From an uncultured Sphingopyxis sp. (lineage in GTDB: Bacteria > Pseudomonadota > Alphaproteobacteria > Sphingomonadales > Sphingomonadaceae), in contig CALMYE010000285.1 of assembly GCA_937873425.1 (NCBI GenBank), positions 1 through 57,806 on the forward strand: a DNA stretch of 57,806 nucleotides. The letters run 5' to 3'. Positions 8,326 through 17,811 of the stretch are shown here, piece by piece. Made by a program: the position numbers and the translations under genes. The number at the start of each line of letters is the position of its first letter. Positions within the stretch are counted from its first letter, which is position 1. Below the pieces are notes generated by a model. That model was not told where the DNA came from, ran no database searches, and was given only the letters and a program-made list of their open reading frames with translations.

Positions 8326-9441
8326 ATGACGGAGGCAGTGAAATACGTTGGTCTGGACGTGCATAAGGAAACCATTGCGGTCGCTGTTGCCGATGGACAG
8401 CGCGGAGGCGAGGTGCGTTTCATCGGAACAGTCGCCAACGAGGACGATGCGGTCAGAAAGCTGGTCAAGCGACTAACGGGACCGGGCGTTACGTTGAACG
8501 TCTGCTACGAAGCTGGTCCCTGTGGCTATGGCCTGCATCGGCTGCTGACGAAGCTGGGGCAGGATTGCATTGTCATCGCCCCCTCAATGATGCCGCGACG
8601 CCCGGGCGACCATGTGAAGACGGACCGACGTGACGCGATGACACTGGCGCGGCTGCTACGCGCCGGCGAACTCACCGCGATCTGGGTGCCGGACGAAGCG
8701 CATGAGGCGGTACGCGATCTCATCCGCGCTCGGCGAAATGCGCAGGACGATGCCATCGGGGCCAAGCAAACGGTGCGCAGCTTCCTGTTGCGTCATGATC
8801 GTCGTTTCGGCGGCAAGGCGGCCTGGACGAAAATGTACTGGCGGTGGTTGTCCGAGCAGCGGTTCGATTTTCCCCACCAACAGCTGGCATTCGAGGAAAT
8901 GCAGAAGCGGGTGCTGGAGGCGCAGGCGCGAGTGGGACGGCTCGAGGCAGCATTGGCCGAAGCGGTGGATGCATGGTGTTTCGCGCCGCTGGTCCGCAAT
9001 CTGCAGGTCCTGCGCGGTATCAGGCTGGTCAGCGCTGCGACGCTGGTCGCTGAAGTAGGCGATCTCACCCGCTTCGACAATCCTAAGCAGTTGATGGCGT
9101 ATGTCGGCTTGGTGCCGTCCGAGCACTCCAGCGGCGCCCGGACCAAGCGAGGCCGGATCACCCGCGCGGGCAACGCGCAGGCACGAACCATGCTGATCGA
9201 GGCGGGCTGGTCGTATCGGCTGCCCGCTCGCGAGGAACGGCGCTACCGTGAGCGGGTCATCGACTTGCCCGAGGACATCCAGGCAATCGGGTGGAAGGCA
9301 CAGGTTCGCCTGTCTCAGCGCTACCGTCGCCTAGCAGCCACCGGCAAGCCGCAGCCGAAGGTGACCACTGCGATCGCGCGTGAACTGGTCGGCTATGCCT
9401 GGGACATCGCCCGTCGGGTGTCACCGGCGGTCGCTGGCTGA
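8326..9441 (+). CDS. IS110/IS1111-family transposase
   Basis: 371 aa with the two-domain IS110 layout. The N-terminal RuvC-like DEDD domain begins YVGLDVHKETIAVAVADGQ (first Asp) and continues through VKTDRRDAMTLARLLRAGEL. The C-terminal transposase-20 domain has LRGIRLVSAATLVAEVGDLT and GLVPSEHSSGARTKRGRITR with the conserved serine. The start is supported by GGAGGCG seven bases upstream. The 5' non-coding part is short and the 3' part long, as in the IS1111 group. It sits about 70 bp outside a Tn3-family inverted repeat. The ends of the element could not be fixed. Confidence 0.93.
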   Translation: MTEAVKYVGLDVHKETIAVAVADGQRGGEVRFIGTVANEDDAVRKLVKRLTGPGVTLNVCYEAGPCGYGLHRLLTKLGQDCIVIAPSMMPRRPGDHVKTDRRDAMTLARLLRAGELTAIWVPDEAHEAVRDLIRARRNAQDDAIGAKQTVRSFLLRHDRRFGGKAAWTKMYWRWLSEQRFDFPHQQLAFEEMQKRVLEAQARVGRLEAALAEAVDAWCFAPLVRNLQVLRGIRLVSAATLVAEVGDLTRFDNPKQLMAYVGLVPSEHSSGARTKRGRITRAGNAQARTMLIEAGWSYRLPAREERRYRERVIDLPEDIQAIGWKAQVRLSQRYRRLAATGKPQPKVTTAIARELVGYAWDIARRVSPAVAG

Positions 9442-9640
9442 TCCACGCACAACGATCACGAGAGGAGGCGCCAGCGCATCACCTGCATAGCCTTGGCCGG
9501 CGTGCCGCGGGCACCCGACTGTGATGGGCAATCCGCGGTGTACGGTGGGGCAGGTTCGTCCGACGCCCGAACTTAGACGAAGGATAGGCCCAGCGACGGA
9601 TACGGGTAGTGCGGTAACCAACCCGCGGATGAGAGCGTGA
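9442..9640 (+). ncRNA. Candidate bridge-RNA region of the IS110 element
   Basis: IS110-family elements encode a bridge RNA in a non-coding end that pairs with donor and target DNA. This about 200-bp GC-rich stretch after the transposase holds no plausible gene and has several short hairpin-forming segments (for example gccggcgtgccgcgggcac). The word atgagagcgt at 9629-9638 recurs at 9749-9758. Placement is by analogy with the IS1111 group; no loop pairing was demonstrated. Confidence 0.3.
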
Positions 9641-10134
9641 TCAATCGTCGTCGATCAGGCGTCCGCGGCACACCCGCCAAGGTCAATGCGAACGCTGGTC
9701 TTGCGGCCAGCGAAGGGGTAAACTCGGGCAGTATCTCGGATGGCAGTCATGAGAGCGTACGTTTACGACCAGATTCTGCGATGCCCCCTGGTACGATTGC
9801 TAGGTGGACCCAAAGGCCAGCGCGGCACTGGTCATGTCATCGTGCGGGCACCAGCGATGCGATGTTCTACAGACGGACAGAGCTACGGCCGAGTGGTTGC
9901 CACTTGCAGACTTTCAGATGGCCGAGACCTCGCTCAAGCCATGCTCGCCACAAAGACGGTTCTGCCTTGGAGGTGAGTTTGATGCTCTATTCAGCTAGCC
10001 AAGGCACCATTGTATCAAATGCAATGCCCTCAGTAGCGCGCCTTCCGAGCACAAAGTTGGCTGACTGCAACTTGCCACTGGCGCGTTTGAAAATAGTTGA
10101 ATATTTTACCGGCGAACCATACGGGGGTGTTCGA
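9641..10134. other. Gene-poor stretch between the IS110 element and the defence operon
   Basis: No convincing gene. It contains the second copy of atgagagcgt (9749-9758), which could mark the IS right end or an old insertion site. The last about 120 bp before 10135 are AT-richer (gttgaatattttaccgg) and probably hold the operon promoter. Short frames here lack ribosome-binding sites and family resemblance. Confidence 0.5.
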
Positions 10135-10347
10135 ATGCCCGAAGAGATTTTGACCATCCGTGAAGTCGCTGAGTTCCTCAAGGTTACTGAACGGACGATC
10201 TACAGGCTTGCCGCTGACAGCCAGATTCCGGCCTTTAAAGTTGGAGGCTCTTGGCGGTTTCGAAAAGCCGAACTCATCCATTGGATGGGCGAGCAGACTA
10301 AAGGGGGCTCAGATCCATATTGTCGGCCCAAGATCGGAGAAAATTGA
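10135..10347 (+). CDS. Small helix-turn-helix protein (excisionase/MerR-like)
   Basis: 70 aa: ILTIREVAEFLKVTERTIYR, followed by IPAFKVGGSWRFRKAELIHW, is the standard excisionase-type winged HTH that recognises DNA through its second helix and wing. ATG 10135 is chosen because the domain starts at once and GGGGGTG lies upstream; the longer open frame to the left has no homology. It is the first gene of the defence operon; the next start codon is two bases after its stop. A role as operon regulator is likely by position. Excisionase function for an integrative element is the alternative. Confidence 0.88.
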   Translation: MPEEILTIREVAEFLKVTERTIYRLAADSQIPAFKVGGSWRFRKAELIHWMGEQTKGGSDPYCRPKIGEN

Positions 10348-10349
10348 TC

Positions 10350-13094
10350 ATGTTGGGTCTTACATTACGAGAGGAGTTCCGAGGCAAACGCCTAAAAGGA
10401 ACTGCCATTGAGCTCTCGAACGAGTCTAACACTGGCGCGACTCAAATCGCGGCCAGAGAATTCCTCGAGATCACCTACCCTACTCATGACCTGTTAAAGG
10501 GCATTGAGGCAGTCGGCCCAAGCCAGGGCCGACCTGTAGTTGTCATGGGTGAGCGCGGCCTTGGTAAGTCTCACTTGATGGCGGCGCTGTTCCACGCAGT
10601 TCACGATCCTTCTTCCACCGAGGCGTGGTTGAAGAGCTGGGCGGTCACGTTGGGCCAGCCAGAGATCGGCCAAATTCCGCTACGGAGCGGCATGCTCGTT
10701 ATCGGCGAGAGTCTTCATCGCCAACGTTACAAGTTCCTTTGGGATCTCCTTTTCGAGCAACACCCTCATGGGGCCTTCATCAAAGGCAAATGGGAAGGAA
10801 TGGGCGCTTCGAAGACGGATATTCCATCCGATCAGCTGATCCTCGAACTCCTGCGGCACACGCCGTCTATGCTGCTCCTTGATGAATTCCAGACCTGGTA
10901 CGACGGGCTCACGAATACCAAGCAGTTTCCTTGGAAAAACTGGGCGTTCAATTTCATTCAGATCCTCTCGGAGATTGCCAAAGAGCATCCCGACCTTCTA
11001 GCGCTGGTCGTATCGGTGCGAAATGGCGACACCGATGCCTACCAGCAGATCCACCGCGTCAACCCGGTGCAGGTCGACTTCAAGGCAGGTGGTAGCCCCG
11101 AGCGTATCCAGCACGATCGCCGCCGGATGCTGTTGCACCGTCTTTTCGAAAACCGGTTGCAAATCGGCAGGGCCGATGTCGAGGCAATTTTACGTGTACA
11201 CATCTCCGAGTACTTCCGCCTTCTCGACGTTCCGTCCTCTGAGCAGGATCGAAAGCGCGCCGACTTCATCGAGTCCTGGCCATACGCACCGCACCTCCTG
11301 CAATTGCTGGAAGATCAGGTCCTTGTTGCCACGGACGCTCAGGAAACGCGCGACCTCATCCGCATCCTCGCCAACCTTTTCAAGAGCCAAGGAGAAAAGG
11401 GCCCTCTCCTAACCGCGGCAGACTTCCGGTTGGATGACGCGAATTCGGGTATCGGCGCGTTGTTAGACTCGGTTGCCAACCAGCAACACCGGACGCTCCG
11501 CGAGAAGGCGCTGCGGAATCTGACTTCCGTGGTTGAGGCCGTCCCGGGGCATGCCGCCAAGGTGCCGCACCTACAGGAAATCGTCGGAGCGCTCTGGCTT
11601 CGGTCAATTGCGGTCGGCAACCTCGCCGGCGCGGAGCCCTCAACCCTTCAGGTCGACATCACACAGGGCAAGGCCATCGATGACAATGGTTTCCAGGTCG
11701 AACTGGCGACGGTTATCGAGAACAGTTTCAACATCCACCAGGAAGGCCAGAGACTCGTCTTCCGCGAGGACGAGAACCCCCAAGCCAAGTTGATGGCGTC
11801 GGCCCGCAATGACAAACTCTTCAGCGACGGAGAGGATCTGGTGCAACTGGCGAAGGAAGTTCGCTATGTGGTCGGTGGCTCAGAAGAGGTCGCAAAGACC
11901 TTCAGGGTTATCGCCCTTCCGCGGCAGTGGCTAACCGACCCATGGACGGCCCTCGATGAAGCTGAGCACCCCGACCGTTGGGACGAGCGCCTTCCCATTC
12001 TTCTGCTCCCGGAGGAGCCAGACAAGATCAATGAGCGCCTCGGCCGCTGGCTCAAGGAGCATCTTCAGAGGCGCCGCAACACCATTCGCTTCCTGCTGCC
12101 TCGCGCCGGCTCCTCGAATGCATTTTACGATCGGGACCTGCTGATCCTCGCACGCGCCGCGATGAAGGCTCAGGAATGGAGCGGGCAAAACCCCGAGTAC
12201 CGGAAGCTCCACACCAAATACCAAGGTGAGCTGAGGGACATCCTGAAAAAGCGGTTTGACCGGTTTGCGGTCCTGCATCGCTGGAATTTCGCCGACCCTG
12301 AAAGGTGCGAGTTCAGCGTTGAGGCGCTGCGCGAGCAGGGAGCCAAGATCCCAGAAGCTTTGGAGCAGGCGGTCGTAAACGACCTCTTCGTGCCCGAAGA
12401 TTTCCAGGCGCTGGTTCTAGAGGCGGCGGCTGACAATGCCTCGGTCGGCAAACTGCTCAAGGAACTTCAGGAGCCCCGTGCGGGCGGCCTGGACTGCACG
12501 CCGTGGCTGGGTGAAAGCGCCATGAAAGAGCGGATCGTGCGCCTGTGCGCGAGGGGCAAGATCGCGATCAATCTGCGCGGAATGGAGTATCTACAGTCTC
12601 AGCCAGGTGAGGATGAAGACACGGCATGGCGCCGCCTGCGTCCGAAACTGTCCTTCACCGGGCGTCAGCTTGATGAAGTGTTCCTGCTGCCACCTTCTGC
12701 CGTGCCGTCGACAGGTGGGGCAACGCCGCCAGTACCGGACGTGCCAGCCCCCGTCCCTGGGGGCGGCCTCTTTGGCGGGCAACTGACCACCGGTAGCTCA
12801 CCTTCGCCGATCCCTACGCCCGGTGCGGGTCCGACCGACGGCACGCCGTCCCCGGGCACTGGCGGCATCTTCGACGGCGGCGGTTCACAGCCTCGCGTGA
12901 GACTTTCCAATCCGCCGACGTCTGCCCTCAATCTCATAGGCCGACTTGAGGGTTGGGGCATCGGGCCGGCTACGCCGGTCGGCGGGGTCACGCTCGTGGT
13001 ATCCGCCGCAACCGGAGCTCAACTCAAGGAGCTTCTACGGAAGCTGCCAGATGGCATGACCTTTGAGCTCTCCTTGGACAAAGAGGAAGGCTGA
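10350..13094 (+). CDS. DUF499 P-loop ATPase (BrxC/PglY-like, BREX type 3-like system)
   Basis: 914 aa. Walker A is GERGLGKS at residues 67-74 and Walker B is MLLLDEF with Asp178-Glu179. The RFLLPRAGSSNAFYDRDLLI segment near residue 600 fits the DUF499 family of large defence ATPases that includes BrxC/PglY. A Gly/Pro-rich linker (about residues 795-855) leads to a small C-terminal domain. The start ATG 10350 follows AGATCGGAGAA. The pglZ start overlaps the stop (TGATG), so translation is coupled. By homology it should be a core ATP-dependent component that blocks phage replication together with PglZ and the methylase. It is shorter than the about 1200 aa usual for BrxC, so it is a compact variant. 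Confidence 0.88.
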   Translation: MLGLTLREEFRGKRLKGTAIELSNESNTGATQIAAREFLEITYPTHDLLKGIEAVGPSQGRPVVVMGERGLGKSHLMAALFHAVHDPSSTEAWLKSWAVTLGQPEIGQIPLRSGMLVIGESLHRQRYKFLWDLLFEQHPHGAFIKGKWEGMGASKTDIPSDQLILELLRHTPSMLLLDEFQTWYDGLTNTKQFPWKNWAFNFIQILSEIAKEHPDLLALVVSVRNGDTDAYQQIHRVNPVQVDFKAGGSPERIQHDRRRMLLHRLFENRLQIGRADVEAILRVHISEYFRLLDVPSSEQDRKRADFIESWPYAPHLLQLLEDQVLVATDAQETRDLIRILANLFKSQGEKGPLLTAADFRLDDANSGIGALLDSVANQQHRTLREKALRNLTSVVEAVPGHAAKVPHLQEIVGALWLRSIAVGNLAGAEPSTLQVDITQGKAIDDNGFQVELATVIENSFNIHQEGQRLVFREDENPQAKLMASARNDKLFSDGEDLVQLAKEVRYVVGGSEEVAKTFRVIALPRQWLTDPWTALDEAEHPDRWDERLPILLLPEEPDKINERLGRWLKEHLQRRRNTIRFLLPRAGSSNAFYDRDLLILARAAMKAQEWSGQNPEYRKLHTKYQGELRDILKKRFDRFAVLHRWNFADPERCEFSVEALREQGAKIPEALEQAVVNDLFVPEDFQALVLEAAADNASVGKLLKELQEPRAGGLDCTPWLGESAMKERIVRLCARGKIAINLRGMEYLQSQPGEDEDTAWRRLRPKLSFTGRQLDEVFLLPPSAVPSTGGATPPVPDVPAPVPGGGLFGGQLTTGSSPSPIPTPGAGPTDGTPSPGTGGIFDGGGSQPRVRLSNPPTSALNLIGRLEGWGIGPATPVGGVTLVVSAATGAQLKELLRKLPDGMTFELSLDKEEG

Positions 13095-14083
13095 TGGCTT
13101 TGGGCGTTGACGAACTCCGCGAGCTGGCAGGCGCGACATCAAAGGCTGCGTGGCAGTCCATCATCAGCCGCGCGGTCGAAATCTGTTCAGCGCCCCTGTC
13201 GGCGGCGACGGCTCCAAGCGAGGTGACCCGGCGCGATCGCGAAATCGGCACACTCGACCATTTCCTCTCCGCAGGTGGCTGGGATCTCTGGAAGCGGTTT
13301 GGCCACGATGTCGAACCGACGTCAGACCGTCTGGCGCGGTGGTGGGCCGAACCCTACAGCGCCAAGGCCGTCCTTATCCTCGACGGCTTGAGCCTACGCG
13401 AAATGCCCTGGCTCCTCGCAGGGGCAAAGGAACGCGGTTTCACCCTTCATGAGGCCACGGCAACAGGCTCCGAGCTGCCCAGCGACACCAACTCATTCGC
13501 AAGAGGGTTGGGCCTCAACAGCCGAAGTCAGCTTCAGAATAATGGCGGTGGCTCAGCGCATCGGCTGACACCGACCAAAACCGAATGCATCGATCTGCCC
13601 TGGGCCGACTGCGCAAACCTCATTGACGCTTCGCCAAACTGGCTTTTCTGGCACCAATGGCCCGACAGCAAGATCCATGATGGGTCGGGCGCGGGACAAG
13701 GCCTTGATGTCCTGACCCGCGATGTTGCCGAGCAGCTGAGCAGCGACGACTTTTGGGCATTCGTCGAGCGCCTGGCGCTCGGTAGAAGGCTGATCATCAC
13801 TTCTGACCACGGCTACGCCGCCACTGGCCTATTCTTCGATGCCGCTGACGAGCAGGCCAACTACCTCAAATCAACGCTCAAGAGTGGCCGCAGCATCGCC
13901 GGCGAGATCGACCCGGGGCCGTTTGTCCCGCCGATCGTAATGCAAACCAACGGCTCTAACGGCGCACATCTCTTGGCGGTAGGCCGCTGGAAATGGCGCA
14001 GTCAGGGCGGCTACCCGACATTGGCCCATGGCGGCCTTTCTCTGCTCGAAGTGCTCTCGCCCTTCGTCGAACTCTCCAAGTAA
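13094..14083 (+). CDS. pglZ: PglZ-domain protein (alkaline phosphatase superfamily)
   Basis: 329 aa. KAVLILDGLSLREMPWLL places the first metal-binding Asp at 97, LIITSDHGYAATG gives SDHG at 237-240, and YPTLAHGGLSLLEVLSPF near residue 308 is the hallmark PglZ ending. PglZ is present in all BREX systems and is thought to be a nuclease or phosphodiesterase-type component. At 329 aa it is far shorter than BREX type 1 PglZ (800 aa or more) and keeps essentially the catalytic core. The start overlaps the preceding stop codon, and the methyltransferase gene follows after 12 bp. Confidence 0.9.
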   Translation: MALGVDELRELAGATSKAAWQSIISRAVEICSAPLSAATAPSEVTRRDREIGTLDHFLSAGGWDLWKRFGHDVEPTSDRLARWWAEPYSAKAVLILDGLSLREMPWLLAGAKERGFTLHEATATGSELPSDTNSFARGLGLNSRSQLQNNGGGSAHRLTPTKTECIDLPWADCANLIDASPNWLFWHQWPDSKIHDGSGAGQGLDVLTRDVAEQLSSDDFWAFVERLALGRRLIITSDHGYAATGLFFDAADEQANYLKSTLKSGRSIAGEIDPGPFVPPIVMQTNGSNGAHLLAVGRWKWRSQGGYPTLAHGGLSLLEVLSPFVELSK

Positions 14084-14095
14084 GGACGCGAGACC

Positions 14096-17000
14096 ATGGC
14101 CACCAAGAAGGAATTCATCGCACAGGAAGTCGCCCGCGCGGTCGGTGCAGGCAAGGCCGTCGCCATGGAGACCGTCGATTTCAGCGATCCGAACCGGCCC
14201 AAGACCTGCCTTGAGGTGGATTTCCCGATCCTGCCCGTCAACCAGGTCGCCGTGATCGAGGGCAATGCCGGTAAGCCCATCTATCAGATGTCGAAGTGGT
14301 GGGCACGGCGACGGTCCAGCGTGTTCCGTTCCATGCTCATAGCGGCCGCGACCAAGGCTCCCGAAGATCCCTCCCACGCAGCCAAGCTTGTCTGGGACAA
14401 CTATTATGCCAACCACCAGAAGAAGGGTGCTTTCAAGCATCTGAAGGTCGCGGACATCTTCATGGGCGGCGGCACCACTCTGGTTGAGGGCTCCCGGCTG
14501 GGCATGCAGATGTCGGGCAACGACCTGAACCCCGTCGCCTGGTTCGTGGTCAAGCAGGAACTGGCTGATATCGATCTGCACGAAGTGAAGCGCCTGTTGG
14601 CCGATATCGAGGCCGAGGTGAAACCGCAAATCATGCCGTTTTACTATTGCGACGGTCCGAACGGCGAGAAAGGCACCTGGACGCACAAGCCTTCGGGCAA
14701 GGTGATGGGCGTGGATTTCGATCCACTTGTCCTGAAGTCGGACGAGCGGAAGAACTACGTCTATGAAGGGCCCGAGATCATATATACCTTTTGGGCCAAG
14801 CATGGACCCTGCCAGGTAACGGGCTGCGGCCACCGTACGCCGATCATGACAAGCAACGTCATGGCGATTAAAACACTGACTGTCAGGCATTGGCCGCACA
14901 AATGTCGATCGTGCAGCGAGCACTTCGATATCGAGGACGCCGAAGCGCGCATGGCACCGGACGTCCCGCTTTATGTAGCGCAAGACGAGAAGCCCTATTC
15001 TATTCTCGACACGAAGGGCCGCGTCATTTGTCCCCTCTGCGGCCACACCGAGATGGCAAAACTCGACAAGGGCAAGAACAAGAAGGTCGATCTCTCGCTT
15101 CTGGTCCATCCCGAGTGGCTTGCAGGGCTTCCTCGAAAAGATGAAGATGGAAATGAATATGGGGGCTCCGCTACCGACAACTATACGGCAACAGCCAAAT
15201 GGAACAAAGATCGCGCAGAGCAACTACGTCTAGTTGAGGTGCGTGGCTCGCTTCCTGATGAAGTTATTTGCCCAGAAACGAAAATCACCTTCGCTGCAGG
15301 CAAAGGCGGGGGAACCGTACCAAAGAAGTCTACGTTTACATGCCAAGCCGACGGTAAAGCCAATGACGTCCTAGATTCAATAAAACTGACCAAGAAGACG
15401 GGCCCGATGGCTGGTTACGCGGTTCAAAGCTTTTCTCCGAAGAGAAAGGATGCAAACTCTCCGTATGGCGGTCGTTACTTCCTTCCATTCAATGAGCGCC
15501 TTGCTAGCCAATACAATTCTGCCATTGCAGAATGGGAGGCTCGGAAGAATGGTGACCTTTTAGAATACTGGCCGAAATCTGAGCTTCCTTATGGCTTCAT
15601 GACACACCACCTCCAAGGCGGCGTTCCTAACCATGGATTCACTCATTGGTGGACCATGTTTAACCCGAGGCAGCTCTTGACTCTTAGTCTTCTGCTAAAG
15701 GCAATCGTAGAGGTTGGTGAATATTCGAATGCTGCTAGGGAGTATGTTCTGGGGGCATTCCAGAATTTCCTACGGAATCAGAACAGCTTGTCATTTTGGC
15801 ACATGACGATGGACAAGCTCGCGCCGGCCATGTCGAACAGCAATTTTCACCCGAAGAATAATGTGATCGAGGTCGGCATCTTCCCACCGATGGGATATGG
15901 GCCATGGAGTTCCACTGTTGAGGTTTTGGATAAATCGCATGGCTGGATAAATAACCCTTGGGAGATTGTCAGCAAAGAGAACCTTGAGAACGCGGGCGAA
16001 GACATCGCCGCCGAAATCTTTGGGAAAAGTGAAAAAGTCTATCCGAGAGATAAGAGCCTTGGCGCAGAGGTCCGCCAAGGATCGTCTACAGAGTTAAATC
16101 ACTATCCTGACAAAAGTATAGATCTTGTTATCACTGATCCGCCTTTTGGTGGGCTACTCCACTATTCTGAGCTTTCGGACTTTTTTTATGTCTGGATGCG
16201 GTTGGCGCTAAAAGATAAGTACCCGACACATTTCGGTCCGGAATATACTCCGAAATCGGTAGAGGCAGTTGCGAATAGGGCCCGTGAGCCGGAGGATCCA
16301 GACGGTTTCTATCAGCGTTTGCTGACGGCTTGTTGGAAGGAGGCCCACCGAGTGCTCAAACCCGGGGGCATCTTGGCGTTCACATTCCACCATAGCGAAG
16401 ATGCGCCTTGGGTATCGGTTCTCGAGTCGCTCTTCGATGCCGGTTTCTACCTGGAAGCTACCTATCCGATCCGCTCGGACGAAACCAAGGGGGAAGGCGA
16501 GTTCGGTTCTAAAACGATTGAGTACGATATTGTCCACGTCTGCCGAAAGCGCACGGAAGAGCCCAAGGAAGTAAGCTGGGGCCGGATGCGGCGCGAAGTG
16601 CTGGCAGATGTGCGCCAACTGCAAGGCATGTTGGAAAACCACGCTCGGGCTGGCCTGCCTGCCGCCGACCTTCAAGTTATCCGGCGCGGCAAGGCACTTG
16701 AATACTTCTCCCAACATTACGGGAAGGTCTATGTCGACGAAGGTCGGCCGATCTCGGTCAAGGACGCGCTGGTCGGCATCAATCAGCTGATCGACGAGGA
16801 CGCAAACAAGACCGCTGAGCCGCCCCCAGTGACGGCAGAGCCGATCACTCGCCAGTTCCTGCGCATATTCGACGGAAAGACCGAGCTTGCCCGCGACCAG
16901 ATGCAGAAACTGCTGCGCGGCTCTGGCATCGCGCCCGATGAATTCACCAGCCGTGGCTGGGCAAATGAAGAGAAGAAGGTCTTTCATCTGGCCGATCCCC

Positions 17001-17299
17001 TGGACTTTGCCCGGGATTGGCAGGGCAAGCACAGGCGGAGACTGACGGCTGACCTCGATCAGGCGTTGGTACTTGTGGGCGCCTGTTACGATGGCAGCGG
17101 GATTAATGCCTCTGACACGCTGAAGAACGACAATTTCAAGCCCCACCCGGCGCTCAAAGGTCTCTTGGAGTGGTTGGGCAAACGTGCGCCAAACCAGCCC
17201 ATGCGCAACGCGTCCTCAAGGGCGCTCTCCATCTATAACGCCTGGGCGGCCAGCAACAAAGACGCCGTCGTCCAGATGTCCTTGTTTCTGGAGGACTGA
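14096..17299 (+). CDS. DUF1156 adenine/cytosine-N4 DNA methyltransferase (PglXI-like)
   Basis: 1067 aa. The N-terminal DUF1156 segment contains CLEVDFPILPVNQVAVIEG and YQMSKWWARRRSSVFRSM. Motif I is DIFMGGGTT (residues 120-128, SAM binding) and catalytic motif IV is DPPF (681-684, in VITDPPFGGLLHYSELSDFF). Cysteine clusters between about 240 and 320 (CQVTGCGH, CRSCSEHF, CPLCGH) form zinc ribbons. It should modify host DNA so that the system spares self. The stretch about 15130-16350 is clearly AT-richer than both ends of the gene, with 21 of 60 G+C at 16081-16140 against 35 of 60 at 14521-14580, which suggests intragenic recombination. GCCATGG-type initiation follows AAGGACGCGAG. Confidence 0.9.
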   Translation: MATKKEFIAQEVARAVGAGKAVAMETVDFSDPNRPKTCLEVDFPILPVNQVAVIEGNAGKPIYQMSKWWARRRSSVFRSMLIAAATKAPEDPSHAAKLVWDNYYANHQKKGAFKHLKVADIFMGGGTTLVEGSRLGMQMSGNDLNPVAWFVVKQELADIDLHEVKRLLADIEAEVKPQIMPFYYCDGPNGEKGTWTHKPSGKVMGVDFDPLVLKSDERKNYVYEGPEIIYTFWAKHGPCQVTGCGHRTPIMTSNVMAIKTLTVRHWPHKCRSCSEHFDIEDAEARMAPDVPLYVAQDEKPYSILDTKGRVICPLCGHTEMAKLDKGKNKKVDLSLLVHPEWLAGLPRKDEDGNEYGGSATDNYTATAKWNKDRAEQLRLVEVRGSLPDEVICPETKITFAAGKGGGTVPKKSTFTCQADGKANDVLDSIKLTKKTGPMAGYAVQSFSPKRKDANSPYGGRYFLPFNERLASQYNSAIAEWEARKNGDLLEYWPKSELPYGFMTHHLQGGVPNHGFTHWWTMFNPRQLLTLSLLLKAIVEVGEYSNAAREYVLGAFQNFLRNQNSLSFWHMTMDKLAPAMSNSNFHPKNNVIEVGIFPPMGYGPWSSTVEVLDKSHGWINNPWEIVSKENLENAGEDIAAEIFGKSEKVYPRDKSLGAEVRQGSSTELNHYPDKSIDLVITDPPFGGLLHYSELSDFFYVWMRLALKDKYPTHFGPEYTPKSVEAVANRAREPEDPDGFYQRLLTACWKEAHRVLKPGGILAFTFHHSEDAPWVSVLESLFDAGFYLEATYPIRSDETKGEGEFGSKTIEYDIVHVCRKRTEEPKEVSWGRMRREVLADVRQLQGMLENHARAGLPAADLQVIRRGKALEYFSQHYGKVYVDEGRPISVKDALVGINQLIDEDANKTAEPPPVTAEPITRQFLRIFDGKTELARDQMQKLLRGSGIAPDEFTSRGWANEEKKVFHLADPLDFARDWQGKHRRRLTADLDQALVLVGACYDGSGINASDTLKNDNFKPHPALKGLLEWLGKRAPNQPMRNASSRALSIYNAWAASNKDAVVQMSLFLED

Positions 17300-17301
17300 C
17301 C

Positions 17302-17802
17302 ATGAAGCGATTGCTCGACAGCGTATGGCAGCGCCGAGGCGTCAGCTGGATTTGGGATGATGAAGCGCTCTACACCGTGGCGCGCCCATCCGAAGTTCTC
17401 AGCCTGCGTGAGCTGCTGCAGGCCGGAAAGAACTGGCCAGACGACCTGCCGAGCAACGATGGTAATACCCTTGTTGTCGCTGGCCTGGATGCCTGCATCG
17501 ATCTGTTGTCTCCGACCGATGCGGAGACATGGTTGGGGGACGACCTCAAGGCGGCGGTGCTGTCGTTTCAGGACGCCTATTCCGGCGAAGCGGCCTTGGT
17601 CTTCTGGCTACCATCCGGCCAGCGCCGCTTTCATACCGACATGGCTACAGACGCCGTCCGCTGGCGTTGCGCTGCTCCGCACAGTGATCAGCAGGTCGAG
17701 TTCGGGCGGCTCATCTGGGGAGAGGCCCGGGACTATCCGCAAGAAATCATTCTCGCCGATGGGGCCAAGCCGTCAGGCTTGTTCCACCTTCGGATCACCT
17801 GA
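17302..17802 (+). CDS. Uncharacterised 166-aa protein of the defence operon
   Basis: Begins two bases after the methyltransferase stop and ends nine bases before the helicase start, so it belongs to the operon. I do not recognise the family. It has an alpha/beta look, with hydrophobic strands NTLVVAGLDACIDLL and EAALVFWLPSG, and no Walker A motif, cysteine cluster or membrane segment. In BREX type 3 a small P-loop protein, BrxF, is present. The strand LVVAGLDACIDLL could correspond to the Walker B half of such a fold without its P-loop, but this is speculation from position and secondary-structure feel. It may equally be a small adaptor for the helicase. Confidence 0.8.
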   Translation: MKRLLDSVWQRRGVSWIWDDEALYTVARPSEVLSLRELLQAGKNWPDDLPSNDGNTLVVAGLDACIDLLSPTDAETWLGDDLKAAVLSFQDAYSGEAALVFWLPSGQRRFHTDMATDAVRWRCAAPHSDQQVEFGRLIWGEARDYPQEIILADGAKPSGLFHLRIT

Positions 17803-17811
17803 GGCGGTCGC

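Noticed and set aside
9637-10134. Extension of the HTH gene to the left (236-aa frame) and short overlapping frames near 9740-9998
   Set aside because: No homology, no ribosome-binding site, and the HTH domain begins at residue 1 of the 10135 start.
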